Counted from the stretch's first letter, positions 44,415 through 55,000 are shown. The stretch: 64,000 nt of DNA from JAADHX01 sp964569385 (GCA_964569385.1 CAZMUM010000011.1:1-64000), one strand, 5' to 3'. The notes: generated from the sequence alone by a model not told the origin. Numbers and translations: made by a program.

Positions 44415-45770
44415 CTAGATAGCGTCAACCAGCTCTCGCTCGGGATCTGGGGTTTGATCGTCGTTGAGAACGATCAGGCGCCCGGCGTTGCGCTCACGGA
44501 TGTAGATAACAGTGCACAGCGCCGAGAAGATCGCGATGACGACAACTATCCGAGGCCACTCAATGACCGACTCGACGTACTGGTTGAAGCCGAAGTCCTT
44601 GTCGAGCACACGCTCCAAGGTCCATGCGAAGGCCAACGCGGCCAAACCTAGCGAGCCGGCCACGAAGACCGGCCGGTAGAACTGGGTGCGCCTGAGTATG
44701 AACAACCCACCGAACATCAACAGAATGACGATGGCCTGTCCGATTTCGATGCCTATGTTGCGGCCAAGAAGCGAAACCAGTTGGGTACCACGGGACACGT
44801 CGAGCCCAGACACGAGCCCGGCGAACCCCATGCCGTGGAACAGGCCGAAGGCAAAGGCGATAGCCCACTCTCGGTTCGCGAAGATGGGACGAAGATTGTG
44901 CAACGCGGCCACCGCGATAGAGAGAGCGATTATCGACTCGACCAGACGCGAAGGCGGTAGCGGCAGAAGGCCGAGCCCGGCAAGGGTGAACGTAATCGAA
45001 TGGGCCAAAGTGAACATCGTGGCCACCTTCATGACCCTCCAGAAAGCAACCTTGCCCGACGAAGCCGGTTCCCAGTCAGCTCGGTACACCAACACCGACG
45101 GCAACAACAGAACTAACACAAAGAAGATGTGATCGGGCCCGGAGCGTATGTGGTCTACCCCAAGCTCGATGCTGGCCGTAAAGTTGGTGAACTGCGACGT
45201 GTCGCCAAGATCGATCGAGCGCTGCCTAGTGTTCGCGTCGAATGCAACGAGGGCTTCGGCTTCATTGTCGATCACACCGCCTTCCCAGTCGTTGGCGATG
45301 AGGAGCAGCGCATCGCGCCCGTTGATTTCGTCGAAGAAGGGATCGAACGACACGTCGATCTGTCTGGGTATCTCGTTGCCGGCTACTGCAACGGAGAAGT
45401 CGAACACAGCGTAGTTGAAGTCGATTTTGGCATCGGTGAGCAATAGCTCGACCCCACCGAGGGTGACGTCCCATTCTTCGCCGCCCGAACCGAGGGACAT
45501 ATGACCGAGCACGTAAGTCTGAAGCAGTTCAAGGTTGTCCTGCAACTCGGCCAGTATCTCCTCGTCGGTCCCGCTGAGGTCGAGGCCAAACACGGTTTCG
45601 ACATCTAGGAGCGGGAATTCGACTCGGCCACCTAGATCGTCGGCCGACACGTCGAGGTACATGTAGGCCTGGGCACCGGCATGGGCGCCAGCCGACGAGG
45701 CGGGCAATAGCAGGGCAACCATGGTTCCCACGGCGAACATCGCGAGGATGATGCGAGCAATAGTTTTCAC
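44415..45770 (-). CDS. HupE/UreJ_2-family membrane protein with exported N-terminal domain
   Basis: A 451-aa protein. A signal peptide (MKTIARIILAMFAVGTMVAL and onward to about residue 30) precedes an exported domain of about 170 residues. A HupE/UreJ_2 transmembrane region follows, with IELGVDHIRSGPDHIFFVLV, FTLAHSITFTLAG and AFAFGLFHGMGFAGLVSGL; the His residues in these spans suggest metal passage. Characterised relatives move nickel or cobalt; the metal here is unknown. It starts with GTG at 45770, overlapping the dehydrogenase stop by 4 nt (GTGA), so it is translationally coupled to a probable NRPS starter enzyme. Confidence 0.85.
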   Translation of the reverse strand: MKTIARIILAMFAVGTMVALLLPASSAGAHAGAQAYMYLDVSADDLGGRVEFPLLDVETVFGLDLSGTDEEILAELQDNLELLQTYVLGHMSLGSGGEEWDVTLGGVELLLTDAKIDFNYAVFDFSVAVAGNEIPRQIDVSFDPFFDEINGRDALLLIANDWEGGVIDNEAEALVAFDANTRQRSIDLGDTSQFTNFTASIELGVDHIRSGPDHIFFVLVLLLPSVLVYRADWEPASSGKVAFWRVMKVATMFTLAHSITFTLAGLGLLPLPPSRLVESIIALSIAVAALHNLRPIFANREWAIAFAFGLFHGMGFAGLVSGLDVSRGTQLVSLLGRNIGIEIGQAIVILLMFGGLFILRRTQFYRPVFVAGSLGLAALAFAWTLERVLDKDFGFNQYVESVIEWPRIVVVIAIFSALCTVIYIRERNAGRLIVLNDDQTPDPERELVDAI

Positions 45771-47014
45771 TTCTGTTTCTGCTTTCTGAGAGGCCGACCG
45801 ACACCAAGAAGGCTGGCGACGATGTTCTTCTGGATGTCAGAGGTTCCTGAATAGGCGAGGCCACCCAAGGCGTCGCGAATTTCGATTTCGATTCCGGCGT
45901 CGACGGTGTACCCATACCCGCCAAACGTGCGCATGGTGTCGATAGTGGCGTTGACCAGTTGCTCTGAGATGTGCAACTTGGCCAGAGCGGATGCCATGGT
46001 CAACATCTGACCCTGGGAGTACAACACTGCAGTTTTGTAGAGCAGAAGCCTGGCCGACTCGTATTGAAGCTGCATGTCGGCAATCCGATGCGAGACTGCT
46101 TGAAACGCGCCGATCGGCTTGCCGCCTTGTTCGCGACTTCTGGCCCGCTGGACCGACATATCGATAAGCGAACGCATCCGACCGATCTGGGCTGCATACA
46201 GGAAAGCTCGTTCGGCCTCGACCGCGGTCGCGAATATGGCCTGGCCCGAGCCGACGGTTCCGATGAGGTCGTGGTCCGATAACTCGACGTTGCTAAAACT
46301 CATATTTCCAAATGGACAAGAGCTGAGGCCCATCTTTTGGACCGGGTCGCTCACGGTGACTCCTGGCCGCGACGTTTCGATCATGAACGCGGTCACGCCC
46401 CACGATCCGATGCTCTGGTCGGTTGTAGCAAACACAAGAACCGCGTCGGCGATTGGAGCAAGGCTGATCCAAGCCTTCTGACCGTTCAGCCGGTAGGTAC
46501 CTTCTCGTGTTGGTTCGGCGATCGTGGTTATGGCCGCGGTGTCGCTGCCACCATCAGGTTCGGTCATCGCAAAGCTGGTAACAAGGTCGCCGGACAATAC
46601 CGAAGGAAGCCAACGACGGCGCTGCTCGACAGTAGCCCCGTGGACTAGCGCAGTCTGGGTCGCAAAAACCTGGGTAGCGAGAGCGAAAATCATGCCCATG
46701 TCGCATCGAGCCGAGCCAAGGCCCTCGAAGAACAGCAGTGACTCGACGGGGTCAAGCCCCTGTCCGCCAAGATCTTTTGGCATGTGGAGCCCGAACACGC
46801 CGTCGCGGCCGGCACGTTTCCACACATCGGCATCGAACTGGTCGAGCCGGGCGGGAATGTTCTCGTTTGCCCAATCACGACCACGACCAACCATTGGATG
46901 ATCGGCCGACAACATGGCGTTGAGATGTAGTGCAGATACGTCGATCGCCGCTGAATCACCAGCATTCGACTGTGAGGTTGTGAGGTTTGAGGTCATGGAG
47001 TTGATAGGTCTCAT
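45767..47014 (-). CDS. Acyl-CoA dehydrogenase-family flavoprotein, candidate prolyl-carrier-protein dehydrogenase
   Basis: A 415-aa FAD enzyme of the acyl-CoA dehydrogenase fold, with FAMTEPDGGSDTAAI near residue 150. The usual C-terminal catalytic Glu of MCAD (YEGT) is replaced by Ser (LAYSGTSDIQ). A Glu at position 268 (VEAERAFLYAAQ) matches the place used by isovaleryl-CoA dehydrogenase and by prolyl-PCP dehydrogenases such as PigA/RedW. Its divergent neighbour is a proline-like adenylation enzyme with its own carrier protein. I infer that it desaturates carrier-bound proline to a pyrroline or pyrrole. An ordinary acyl-CoA dehydrogenase remains possible. ATG 46996 is an alternative start; neither start has a strong ribosome-binding site. 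Confidence 0.8.
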   Translation of the reverse strand: MRPINSMTSNLTTSQSNAGDSAAIDVSALHLNAMLSADHPMVGRGRDWANENIPARLDQFDADVWKRAGRDGVFGLHMPKDLGGQGLDPVESLLFFEGLGSARCDMGMIFALATQVFATQTALVHGATVEQRRRWLPSVLSGDLVTSFAMTEPDGGSDTAAITTIAEPTREGTYRLNGQKAWISLAPIADAVLVFATTDQSIGSWGVTAFMIETSRPGVTVSDPVQKMGLSSCPFGNMSFSNVELSDHDLIGTVGSGQAIFATAVEAERAFLYAAQIGRMRSLIDMSVQRARSREQGGKPIGAFQAVSHRIADMQLQYESARLLLYKTAVLYSQGQMLTMASALAKLHISEQLVNATIDTMRTFGGYGYTVDAGIEIEIRDALGGLAYSGTSDIQKNIVASLLGVGRPLRKQKQK

Positions 47015-47072
47015 TCGGAGCCGCTGCCGTTACTGGATGGTCCGACAGGTCGAGATCGCCGCCAGGCTCGTA

Positions 47073-47122
47073 GATTGCTCTTTAGCCCTGTCGGTTCACA
47101 CCGATAGGGCTAAAGAGCAATC
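47073..47122 (+). promoter_or_regulatory. Long hairpin in the leader of the NRPS operon
   Basis: Two 23-bp arms (47073-47095 and 47100-47122) are inverted repeats with one mismatch and a 4-nt loop (tcac). In plus-strand RNA the mismatch is a G-U pair, so the stem is fully paired; in minus-strand RNA it would be A-C. It lies 42 bp before the start codon of the adenylation gene, in the 150-bp gap with the divergent dehydrogenase gene. It could be an attenuator, a leader RNA structure or a protein-binding dyad. Confidence 0.75.
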
Positions 47123-47164
47123 ACCGCCAATCCGTTCGGCGTATTAGCTCCGAAGTCCAACCAC

Positions 47165-48763
47165 ATGACCGCAACCACCATCGCCAACCTCACCACGATT
47201 GCGGCCGCATCGCATGGTGCGGGGCCAGCCTTGGTTGACGATGACGCTACCCTCACTTGGTCAGAAGTCGAGTCCCGAGTAACACACCTGGCGGCGAACC
47301 TGGTGAGCCTTGGCATCGAACATGGTGACCGTGTCGTTGTGTCGACAGCCAAGTCGGTGCTGTCGCACATAACGTTCCACGCGTTGTTGCGCATTGGCGC
47401 CGTCGTGGTGCCGATCGACCCGCGTGCGCCCGCTTCCCAAGCTGCCGATATAGCCAATTCGGCGAAGTCATCAGTTGTGATCGCCGATGCTGCGGTTGTG
47501 ATCAAGCGCGAGCTAGCGCTCGACCCAGACCGGTGGCGCCTGATCATCAGCGCAACCGGCGAGTGCGAAGGGGCGGAATCGACCACAGCCGCGCTGAGCA
47601 ACGAGCGACTTCTGGCAGCACAAGCTGTGCAGCTGCCAACGGTCGAACCTAGTGACGAGGCCTACATCATCTTCACGTCTGGTTCGACCGGGCAGCCAAA
47701 AGGCATCGTCCACACCCACGCCAGCGCCGTTGCATACGCCCATTTGGCCAAGGATGCTCACGGCCTCACCGAACACGATGTCTTGGCCGGGTTGGCCCCG
47801 CTGCATTTCGACATGTCGACGTTGGAGCTGTACGCAGCGCCTCTCGCGGGCTCAACGGTTGCACCAGTGCCGGATTCACTTCTCAAGTTTCCGGCGAGTG
47901 TTGTTGAGCACAGCCGCAAGCACTCGGCAACAGTTTGGTACCTAGTGCCGACCCTGGCGATGTTGTTGGTCGAACGGGGCGGGCTAAACGACGAACCCGT
48001 TCGTAGTCTCCGACTGGTTGTTTACGCCGGCGAATCGTACCCGCCTACGGCGGTTCGTGAGCTAATGGGCGCCATTCCCCATGCAGCAATACAGAACGCA
48101 TTCGGTCCGGCCGAAACAAACGTGGTGTCGGTGTTCGCCGTCGATGAGACGACTGCTCGCCTCGATGCCATCCCCATCGGCGAACCCTGGTCTGGAGCTC
48201 GATTCGACCTTGTTCGACTGGAGAACTCGGCTGACGCCGGTGGCCCACTGTTCGAGCTCTGGTTGGCTGCTTCGACGATGATGGCTGGGTATCTGGAGCG
48301 GCCCGATCTCACCGCTGCTCGTATGCGAACTGACTCTGAAGGCACCGCCTGGTATCAGACCGGCGACATTGTCCGTGAGACCGATCATGGCGTGGTGTTC
48401 GTGGGCCGCAGTGACTATCAGGTGAAGATTCACGGAGTTAGGCTCGAATTGGAGGCGATTGAGGCCGCCATCGAGCAGATGCCTGGGGTTAGAACTGTGG
48501 TTGCCACGGCGGTTCCGCCATCGAATCCAGAAGGTGTCGAGGTCGTAGTTCTTGGCGATTCCAGTGCCGAACTAACCCAAACCGCGGTGCGACGGTATGC
48601 GGCCTTGGTTCTCAACCCGGCCGCGGTGCCGTCGATAGTTAACTTTGTGGATGAAATGCCTCAAACCCAAAGTGGAAAGATCGACCGCGCTCGGGTTCGC
48701 GCCGCCGTCACGAGCCGAAAACTCGCAGCTTCCGACACCAGCAAGTTATGCCCCAGTGATTGA
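47165..48763 (+). CDS. Stand-alone adenylation enzyme, proline-like pocket (NRPS starter)
   Basis: A 532-aa adenylation enzyme that would activate an amino acid as its adenylate and load the small carrier protein encoded next. Core motifs are IIFTSGSTGQPKG (A3, about 175), NAFGPAETN (A5), YQTGDI (A7), GRSDYQVKIHGVRLELE (A8) and QSGKID (A10). Hand alignment to GrsA PheA gives pocket residues D-M-L-Y-V-A-A-V-V-K. This resembles the D-L-L-Y-L-A-L-V-C-K pattern I recall for prolyl-AMP ligases of pyrrole pathways (PltF, RedM). Proline is the best guess; another small amino acid is possible. Start ATG 47165; the next gene begins 19 bp after the stop. Confidence 0.85.
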   Translation: MTATTIANLTTIAAASHGAGPALVDDDATLTWSEVESRVTHLAANLVSLGIEHGDRVVVSTAKSVLSHITFHALLRIGAVVVPIDPRAPASQAADIANSAKSSVVIADAAVVIKRELALDPDRWRLIISATGECEGAESTTAALSNERLLAAQAVQLPTVEPSDEAYIIFTSGSTGQPKGIVHTHASAVAYAHLAKDAHGLTEHDVLAGLAPLHFDMSTLELYAAPLAGSTVAPVPDSLLKFPASVVEHSRKHSATVWYLVPTLAMLLVERGGLNDEPVRSLRLVVYAGESYPPTAVRELMGAIPHAAIQNAFGPAETNVVSVFAVDETTARLDAIPIGEPWSGARFDLVRLENSADAGGPLFELWLAASTMMAGYLERPDLTAARMRTDSEGTAWYQTGDIVRETDHGVVFVGRSDYQVKIHGVRLELEAIEAAIEQMPGVRTVVATAVPPSNPEGVEVVVLGDSSAELTQTAVRRYAALVLNPAAVPSIVNFVDEMPQTQSGKIDRARVRAAVTSRKLAASDTSKLCPSD

Positions 48764-48782
48764 GACAGCGACTGAGACAGAC

Positions 48783-49043
48783 ATGACCGACGACCACGCT
48801 CAACCACTTGCCGAGGCACTAGCCGAACTTATCAACGATGAGATCAGCCTCGACCCATCGATCGAAGTAACAATCGACACCGACCTGATCGAGGTAGACG
48901 TGGTCGACTCGTTAGGTGTTGTACAGATCGTGACTTGGCTCGAAGATCGGCTCTCGATCAAGATTGCCCCAAGCGACGTCACGATCGAGAACTTCGGCTC
49001 AGTCGCAAAGATGGCCCGATTTGCGAGTCGTCTAAGCCAGTGA
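48783..49043 (+). CDS. Stand-alone peptidyl carrier protein
   Basis: An 86-aa acidic four-helix carrier protein starting MTDDHAQPLAEALAELINDE. The phosphopantetheine attachment site is Ser43 in VDVVDSLGVVQI. It is expected to carry the amino acid loaded by the adjacent adenylation enzyme while the dehydrogenase acts on it. The upstream extension of the frame from 48645 overlaps the adenylation gene and is rejected. The stop overlaps the GTG start of the big synthetase by 4 nt (GTGA). Confidence 0.88.
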   Translation: MTDDHAQPLAEALAELINDEISLDPSIEVTIDTDLIEVDVVDSLGVVQIVTWLEDRLSIKIAPSDVTIENFGSVAKMARFASRLSQ

Positions 49044-52000
49044 CGGATCTTGTTTCGTTAGGTTCGATGGGTACCCCTCTAACGGTGCCTCAGCGAGCCA
49101 TGTGGGCAACCCAGCGACGGCATCGCGCGTCGCCGCTGTTGAACATGGCGATTCTCACGCATCTCGACGGAAACATCGATGTCGAGCGCCTTATCGAGTC
49201 GTTCGACGCTGTCGTGGCCCAAAACCGGGTGCTATCGCACGTGGTCGAGGAACGTTCGGCCGGGCCAGTGTGGGTTCGTTCGAGCCGCACGACACCAACA
49301 ACGGAGTTGGTCAAGCTCGACCGCGCCGAAACCGTGGCCTGGGCTAGTGATCGCGCTGCGGTCGCCATGGATCCTCGTCGAGCCACCTTCGACAGCGTCG
49401 TGGTCACACACAGCGACAAGACGTGTTCGTGGTACCTCGACCTGCATCACATGGCCACCGATGCCAGTTCTTCGGCGCTGGTATTTTCGCTCACCGCCCA
49501 CGAGTACGCAGTGCGGAGCGGTCTCGCATCCGATTCCGACCTCGAACCGGCTTCGGGGGCCTACTTCGAGTGGTCGAAGAACTCTGCAGCGGCGCAATCG
49601 AAACGACTCGACAAGAGTGGCGAATTCTGGGCAGCGAAGACCGCGGTCGAACCACTTGGTCGGCTATATGCAGCCGCGTCAGATCTCGGCGCCGCGCCGG
49701 CTGCGACTCGTCGCCGAATCGATGCCAAGCTGGTCCTGCCCGATTATGCCGCTTCGATCAGCGAGCAGATGTCTTGGACCACGATACTGGCCACGACTGC
49801 AGCCATCTTGGTGGCCAGGCTCACTCAAGCCGACCGGTTCACCATTGGCATTCCGCTTCATCATCGGCGCACTCGTGAAGCTAAGGCTCTTGTCGGGCCG
49901 TTGATGGAGATAGCGCCGGTGTCGCTGACCATCGATCCTTCGATGACCATCGCCGCGGCCCACAGCTACGTTGGGTCCGAGGTGATGGCCGCACTCGGGA
50001 ACTCCCACCCGGGTCATACCCCTGCGGTCGAGGTCGACGCGATTGTTAACGTGATCCCCCACGCCGATTTCGGCGATTTTGCGGGTGTCGTGGCAACTCC
50101 CGAATGGATCCACTCTGGGGCCATCGAACCATCAAATCTCTTCCGGCTTCAGTTGACCCCATACGCCGACGCTGGGTTGAGCCTAATCTTCGATCTCAAC
50201 GACGCTGTGGCCCCGCCAGACTCGTCGCTCGCCGCCACCCACATGGCTGCCGTGCTCGGATCGGTTCTAGCAACGCCAAACATCAAGGTCAAAGACATCA
50301 GCCTCGTCTCTCCTGAAGAAACCTCGGCTGTAGAACGCTGGGCAACGGGTGCGTCAACGGCGGCTGCCGACTTGCTCTTGCCCCGGTTGCAAGCAGCCTT
50401 GGCCGCATCGGACTCGATCGCTGTCGATGATGGGGAGGCCTCGCTTACGGGCCGTGGTCTGTGGATGGCCGCCTCGGCGATGGCCGAGCAGTTCGCTAAC
50501 GACGGTGTCACCGCATCGAGCCGAGTCGCAATCGAACTTGGTCGAGGAGCAGACGCTGTCGTGGCGATGTTGGCAACCATGTTTTGTGGGGCGTCCTACG
50601 TTCCCATCGACCCAACTCAGCCTGAAACCAGACGCCAACGTTTAAGGCACCGAGCCGGAGTTGTCCTCACGATTGATCCCTCAACCATTGGTAAGTACCG
50701 CGGCGACACGGACAGTCCGTTCGAAGCCAATGTTGAGGTCGCACCCTCTGACCAAGACGAGGCCTATCTACTTTTTACCTCGGGTTCGACTGGCGAACCC
50801 AAGGGCGTTCCCATCACCCATCGGGGTTTGGCCGACTACATCGACTTCGCAGTCGCCGAGTACTTCACTGGTCTTGGCCGCATCGTCGCCCCGCTGTTTT
50901 CGGCCCTCACCTTCGACCTCACGGTAACCACGCTCTTTGCGCCGTTGGTGGCAGGCGGGGCCGTAGCAATTGTGCGTCCAGACGCGACCGATGGTCTCAT
51001 CGAGTTGGCCAGCCGCACCGACATCACCTGGATGAAGGGCACGCCTTCACACCTAGAATTGTTATGTCGGCTTAACCCCAAGAGCGACATAAAGACCTTC
51101 GTTGTTGGGGGCGAGCAGTTCACTGCTGCGCTAGCCCGAACGCTCTGGTCGACCTTTGGCACCGATGCTCGCCTGCTAAATGAATACGGCCCGACTGAGG
51201 CCGTTGTCGGGTGCATGATCCACGAGGCCTCACCAACCGACATCGGTCGAAGCGTGGCCATTGGCCATCCCATCGATGGAGTATCGGTTCGTATTGTCGA
51301 CGATGCGCTCAACCCGATGCCAACAGGTGCCCCTGGCGAACTGCTGGTTAGCCACGCTGGGGTTACCACTGGTTACCTCGACGGCGAGCACGATGTTGGG
51401 CGCTTCGTCGAACTTGATGGTCGACGCTGGTACCGCACCGGTGATCTGGTTCGAATGATCGATTCGCGTACCGCTGAGTACCTTGGCCGAATCGACGAGC
51501 AGATGAAGGTCGGTGGTGTTCGCCTCGAACCAAGCGAAATTGAGGCCGCGCTTCTCGAACATCGGAGCGTTAAGGCTGCGGCCGTGCGCCTCTGGAGCCC
51601 TCAGCGAGGCACTGTCAACAAGCACTGTGTGGTGTGTGGCTTGCCGTCGAATGTTCCGGCCGCCGACATCGATTTCACCGGCATCTGCGCCACCTGCCGA
51701 TCTTTAGACGCGGTCGCCGAGCAGACCGCTAGTTACTTCGGGAACCTCGACGAATTGACGGTGCGGCTGACCGCCGCGCGTTCGCGTCGAACCGGTGAGT
51801 TTGACGTTCTTCACATGCTCAGCGGTGGTAAGGATTCGACGTTCGCGCTGCACAAGCTTGTCGACCTCGGCTTCAAGCCTTATGTGCTGACGCTCGACAA
51901 CGGATTTATCTCCCAAGGCGCTCTGGACAACGCCCGTAGAAGTATCGACTCGCTTGGCATCGACGGCGAGATCGTCACCTCTGAAGTGATGAACGACGTG

Positions 52001-55000
52001 TTTCGCACCAGCCTCGATCGTTACTCAAACGTTTGCCACGGTTGTTACAAGGCGCTGTACACGTTCGCTAGCCAGCGCGCCTCCGAGCTTGGCATTCCCG
52101 TCATCATGACTGGCCTGTCGCGGGGGCAGCTCTTCGAGACGCGGCTCGCGCCACAACAGTTCGAGGCCGGGTCGTTCGACCCCGATGCCATCGATGCGGC
52201 CATTGTCGCGGCCCGCAAGAGTTACCACCGCGTCGACGACTCAGTAAATCGCCTGCTCGACACCTCGGTGTTCGACGATGACGAGTTCTTCGATCGGGTC
52301 GAGTTCGTCGACTTCTATCGCTACGCCGACATTCCACTTTCGGAGATGTTCGACTTCCTCGAAAGCTCCACCCCATGGGCCAGGCCAACAGACACGGGCC
52401 GATCAACCAACTGCCTCGTTAATGCCGCTGGTATCTACACCCACCAACTCGAGCAGGGTTATCACAACTACGCAATCCCGTATGCCTGGGATGTTCGGCT
52501 TGGCCACAAGACCCGCGCCGAAGCAATGGAAGAACTCGACGACGACCTCGACATCGCAGATGTGTCGAAGATGTTGTCCGAGATCGGCTACGAACCACAG
52601 GTTCGCAAGACTCTGACGGCGTGGGTCGTCACCGGCGGCGACGAAGTCGAGGCCAGCGAGCTACGAAGGTTTGTGTCCGATCGCCTCCAAGCCGCTGCCG
52701 TGCCAAGTGCCTACGTCGATGTCGACGTGTTGCCGATGACGACAAACGGCAAACTCGATATCGCGGCTTTACCGGCTCCGTCGCGGGTGGTGCGTTCGTC
52801 GGCGCTACACGTCGTGCCCTCTTCGCCAGCCGAGCGAACCATCGTGGCCACCTATGAGCGAGTGTTGGGGCTTGAACCAGTGTCAGCCGACGACGACTTC
52901 TTCGACCTTGGCGGCGATTCGTTGGCCGCGCTCGATCTGGCCTCGGCATTGCGTGAAGAACTCAGCCCGTCGATAACCGACGAGATGGTGTTCGCCTTTA
53001 CCTCGCCAAGCGCACTTGGCGGAGTCATCGACAACGATACATCGGCTGAGCCCACGACACTGGAACGACGAGCTAGCGGCACTCCCCCTCCCCTATCGGC
53101 GGGCGAGTCGGCGCTGTTGTACGAGCATCTGAACGACCCGGCTAGCGCTAAGTATCACGTTGCTAGGCAGTACTCGGTTCCGGGTCTGGTGGATCTCGTC
53201 CGTCTCACCGCTTCGACCCAAGCTGTTGCCGAGCGGCACGTGTCGTTCTCCTGGTCCTTTTCGGTGCCCCGCACACAGATCGCCGCGGCCAACATCGTCG
53301 AGAACGATGTCGCCGATGAACTGATGTCAGCAGACGACTTCGCTGACCTGGCGGGGTCGGCTCATCAGCGCCCGTTCGATCTCGAAGCCGGGCCCTTGCT
53401 GCGGCTGGTGGCAAGGCCATTGACCGACGGCTCGACAGCCATCTGTGTAGCGGTGCATCACCTCTCGATCGACGCCGGAACTTTCGACGTGCTCTGGAGC
53501 CAGATCGACACCGAGTACCAAGGTCTCCGAACGCCCGTCAATGTCGAGGGGCCCGATCATGGCGACATCGCCGAGTGGCACGAAGCCAACGTGACCGACG
53601 CTGATCACGGGTTCTGGTCAGACCTACTTGCCGAGCCAAGTTCCACCATCGACCTTGGTCGGCGTAGCGCCGCCGACGGGTTGGCCGAGCGCTCGCTCTC
53701 CGTTGGGGCTGATGAGCTGGCAATCGGTGGAGCAACTCCGTTTGCGGTGGTGATGGCTGCCGTCGCTATCGCTCTCCGAAGGCGAGCCGCTGGCCCTCGA
53801 ATCGGCATCGGTGTTACCGCATCGACCAAGAACCACACGGCCGCTGAACATCTCGTCGGATACGGCCTCAACACTCTTCCGATCATTGTCGACGTTGACC
53901 GCAACGACACCAACATCGACGTAGTCCGCCGCTCTGCTGCGCTACTGGCCTCTGCTCTGCCCCACCGAACCACCCCACTGTCGACGATCGTCGCGAAACA
54001 ACGCGACGCCGGCCTGGTTGCCCCCGATATCTCAGTAATGCTCGCCTTCGAACGGTTCGCACCGGCATTTCTTGGAGGTGTCGAAGCAAGTCACGTAGTC
54101 AGGTGGTCCGGTGATTCGATATTCGACGCAACTTTCTTTGCCCAAGTGCGGGGCAACAACGTAGATCTGTCGCTCGAGTACTCGGGTCAGATCCTCGACG
54201 CCGACGGAGCCAATCTATTGCTCGACGACGTCGCGTTCATCCTCGCATCGGTTGTTGACAGTCCTCAAAGTGCCGTTGCCTCGCTCGAATTGCCGTCCGC
54301 ATCTAGAAGTCTGCATGTTGGCGAAGCAGTCACCCACACTCACGATCCTAAGAACAGCTCCACGCTCGTTTCGTTGATCGATGCAGCCATGCCAGCCGAC
54401 CCAGAGTTAGCCGCAATCTTTAGCGGACCCGACCAACTGAGTTGGCAAGACCTCAAAGCTCAGAGCACAGCCGTCGGTCGGGCGTTGAACCGGCGTGGTG
54501 TCGGGCGTGGCGATATGGTCGCTGTTGACGTTGTACGCGACGCGTCAACCGTGGCTCTAATCGTCGGGATCTTAAGGTCGGGGGCTGCGTATGTACCGCT
54601 CGATTTGTCTTACCCAGAAGCCCACACCAGCCATGTCCTGAACGACGCGAAGATCGACTTGTTGCTGACGGCGCGCCCAGAGACGGCAAACAATCAGCTA
54701 TCGGCGCACCCAACGCTCAAGATTCTTGGTAGCAACGACTTAGCTGAGGAGTTCCTCGCCAACGCCGACCGCTATGCCGAGGACGGGGCTCCACCGCACA
54801 TAGCTGGTGACGATCCGGCCTACGTGATCTACACATCGGGCTCATCTGGCAATCCGAAGGGCGTCGTGGTTAGCCACGCCAATATCGCCTTCGCCACCGA
54901 GGCTCGGCGCTATTCGTACGAGGCAGCGCCAACTTGTTTCTTGATGGTTTCGTCGATGTCGTTCGACAGTTCGATGGTCGGCCTGTGGTGGCCACTCACA

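Noticed and set aside
48935..49039. Upstream start for the big NRPS adding 35 residues
   Set aside because: It lies wholly within the carrier-protein gene in another frame and encodes no C-domain sequence; the GTG at 49040 forms a normal GTGA overlap.
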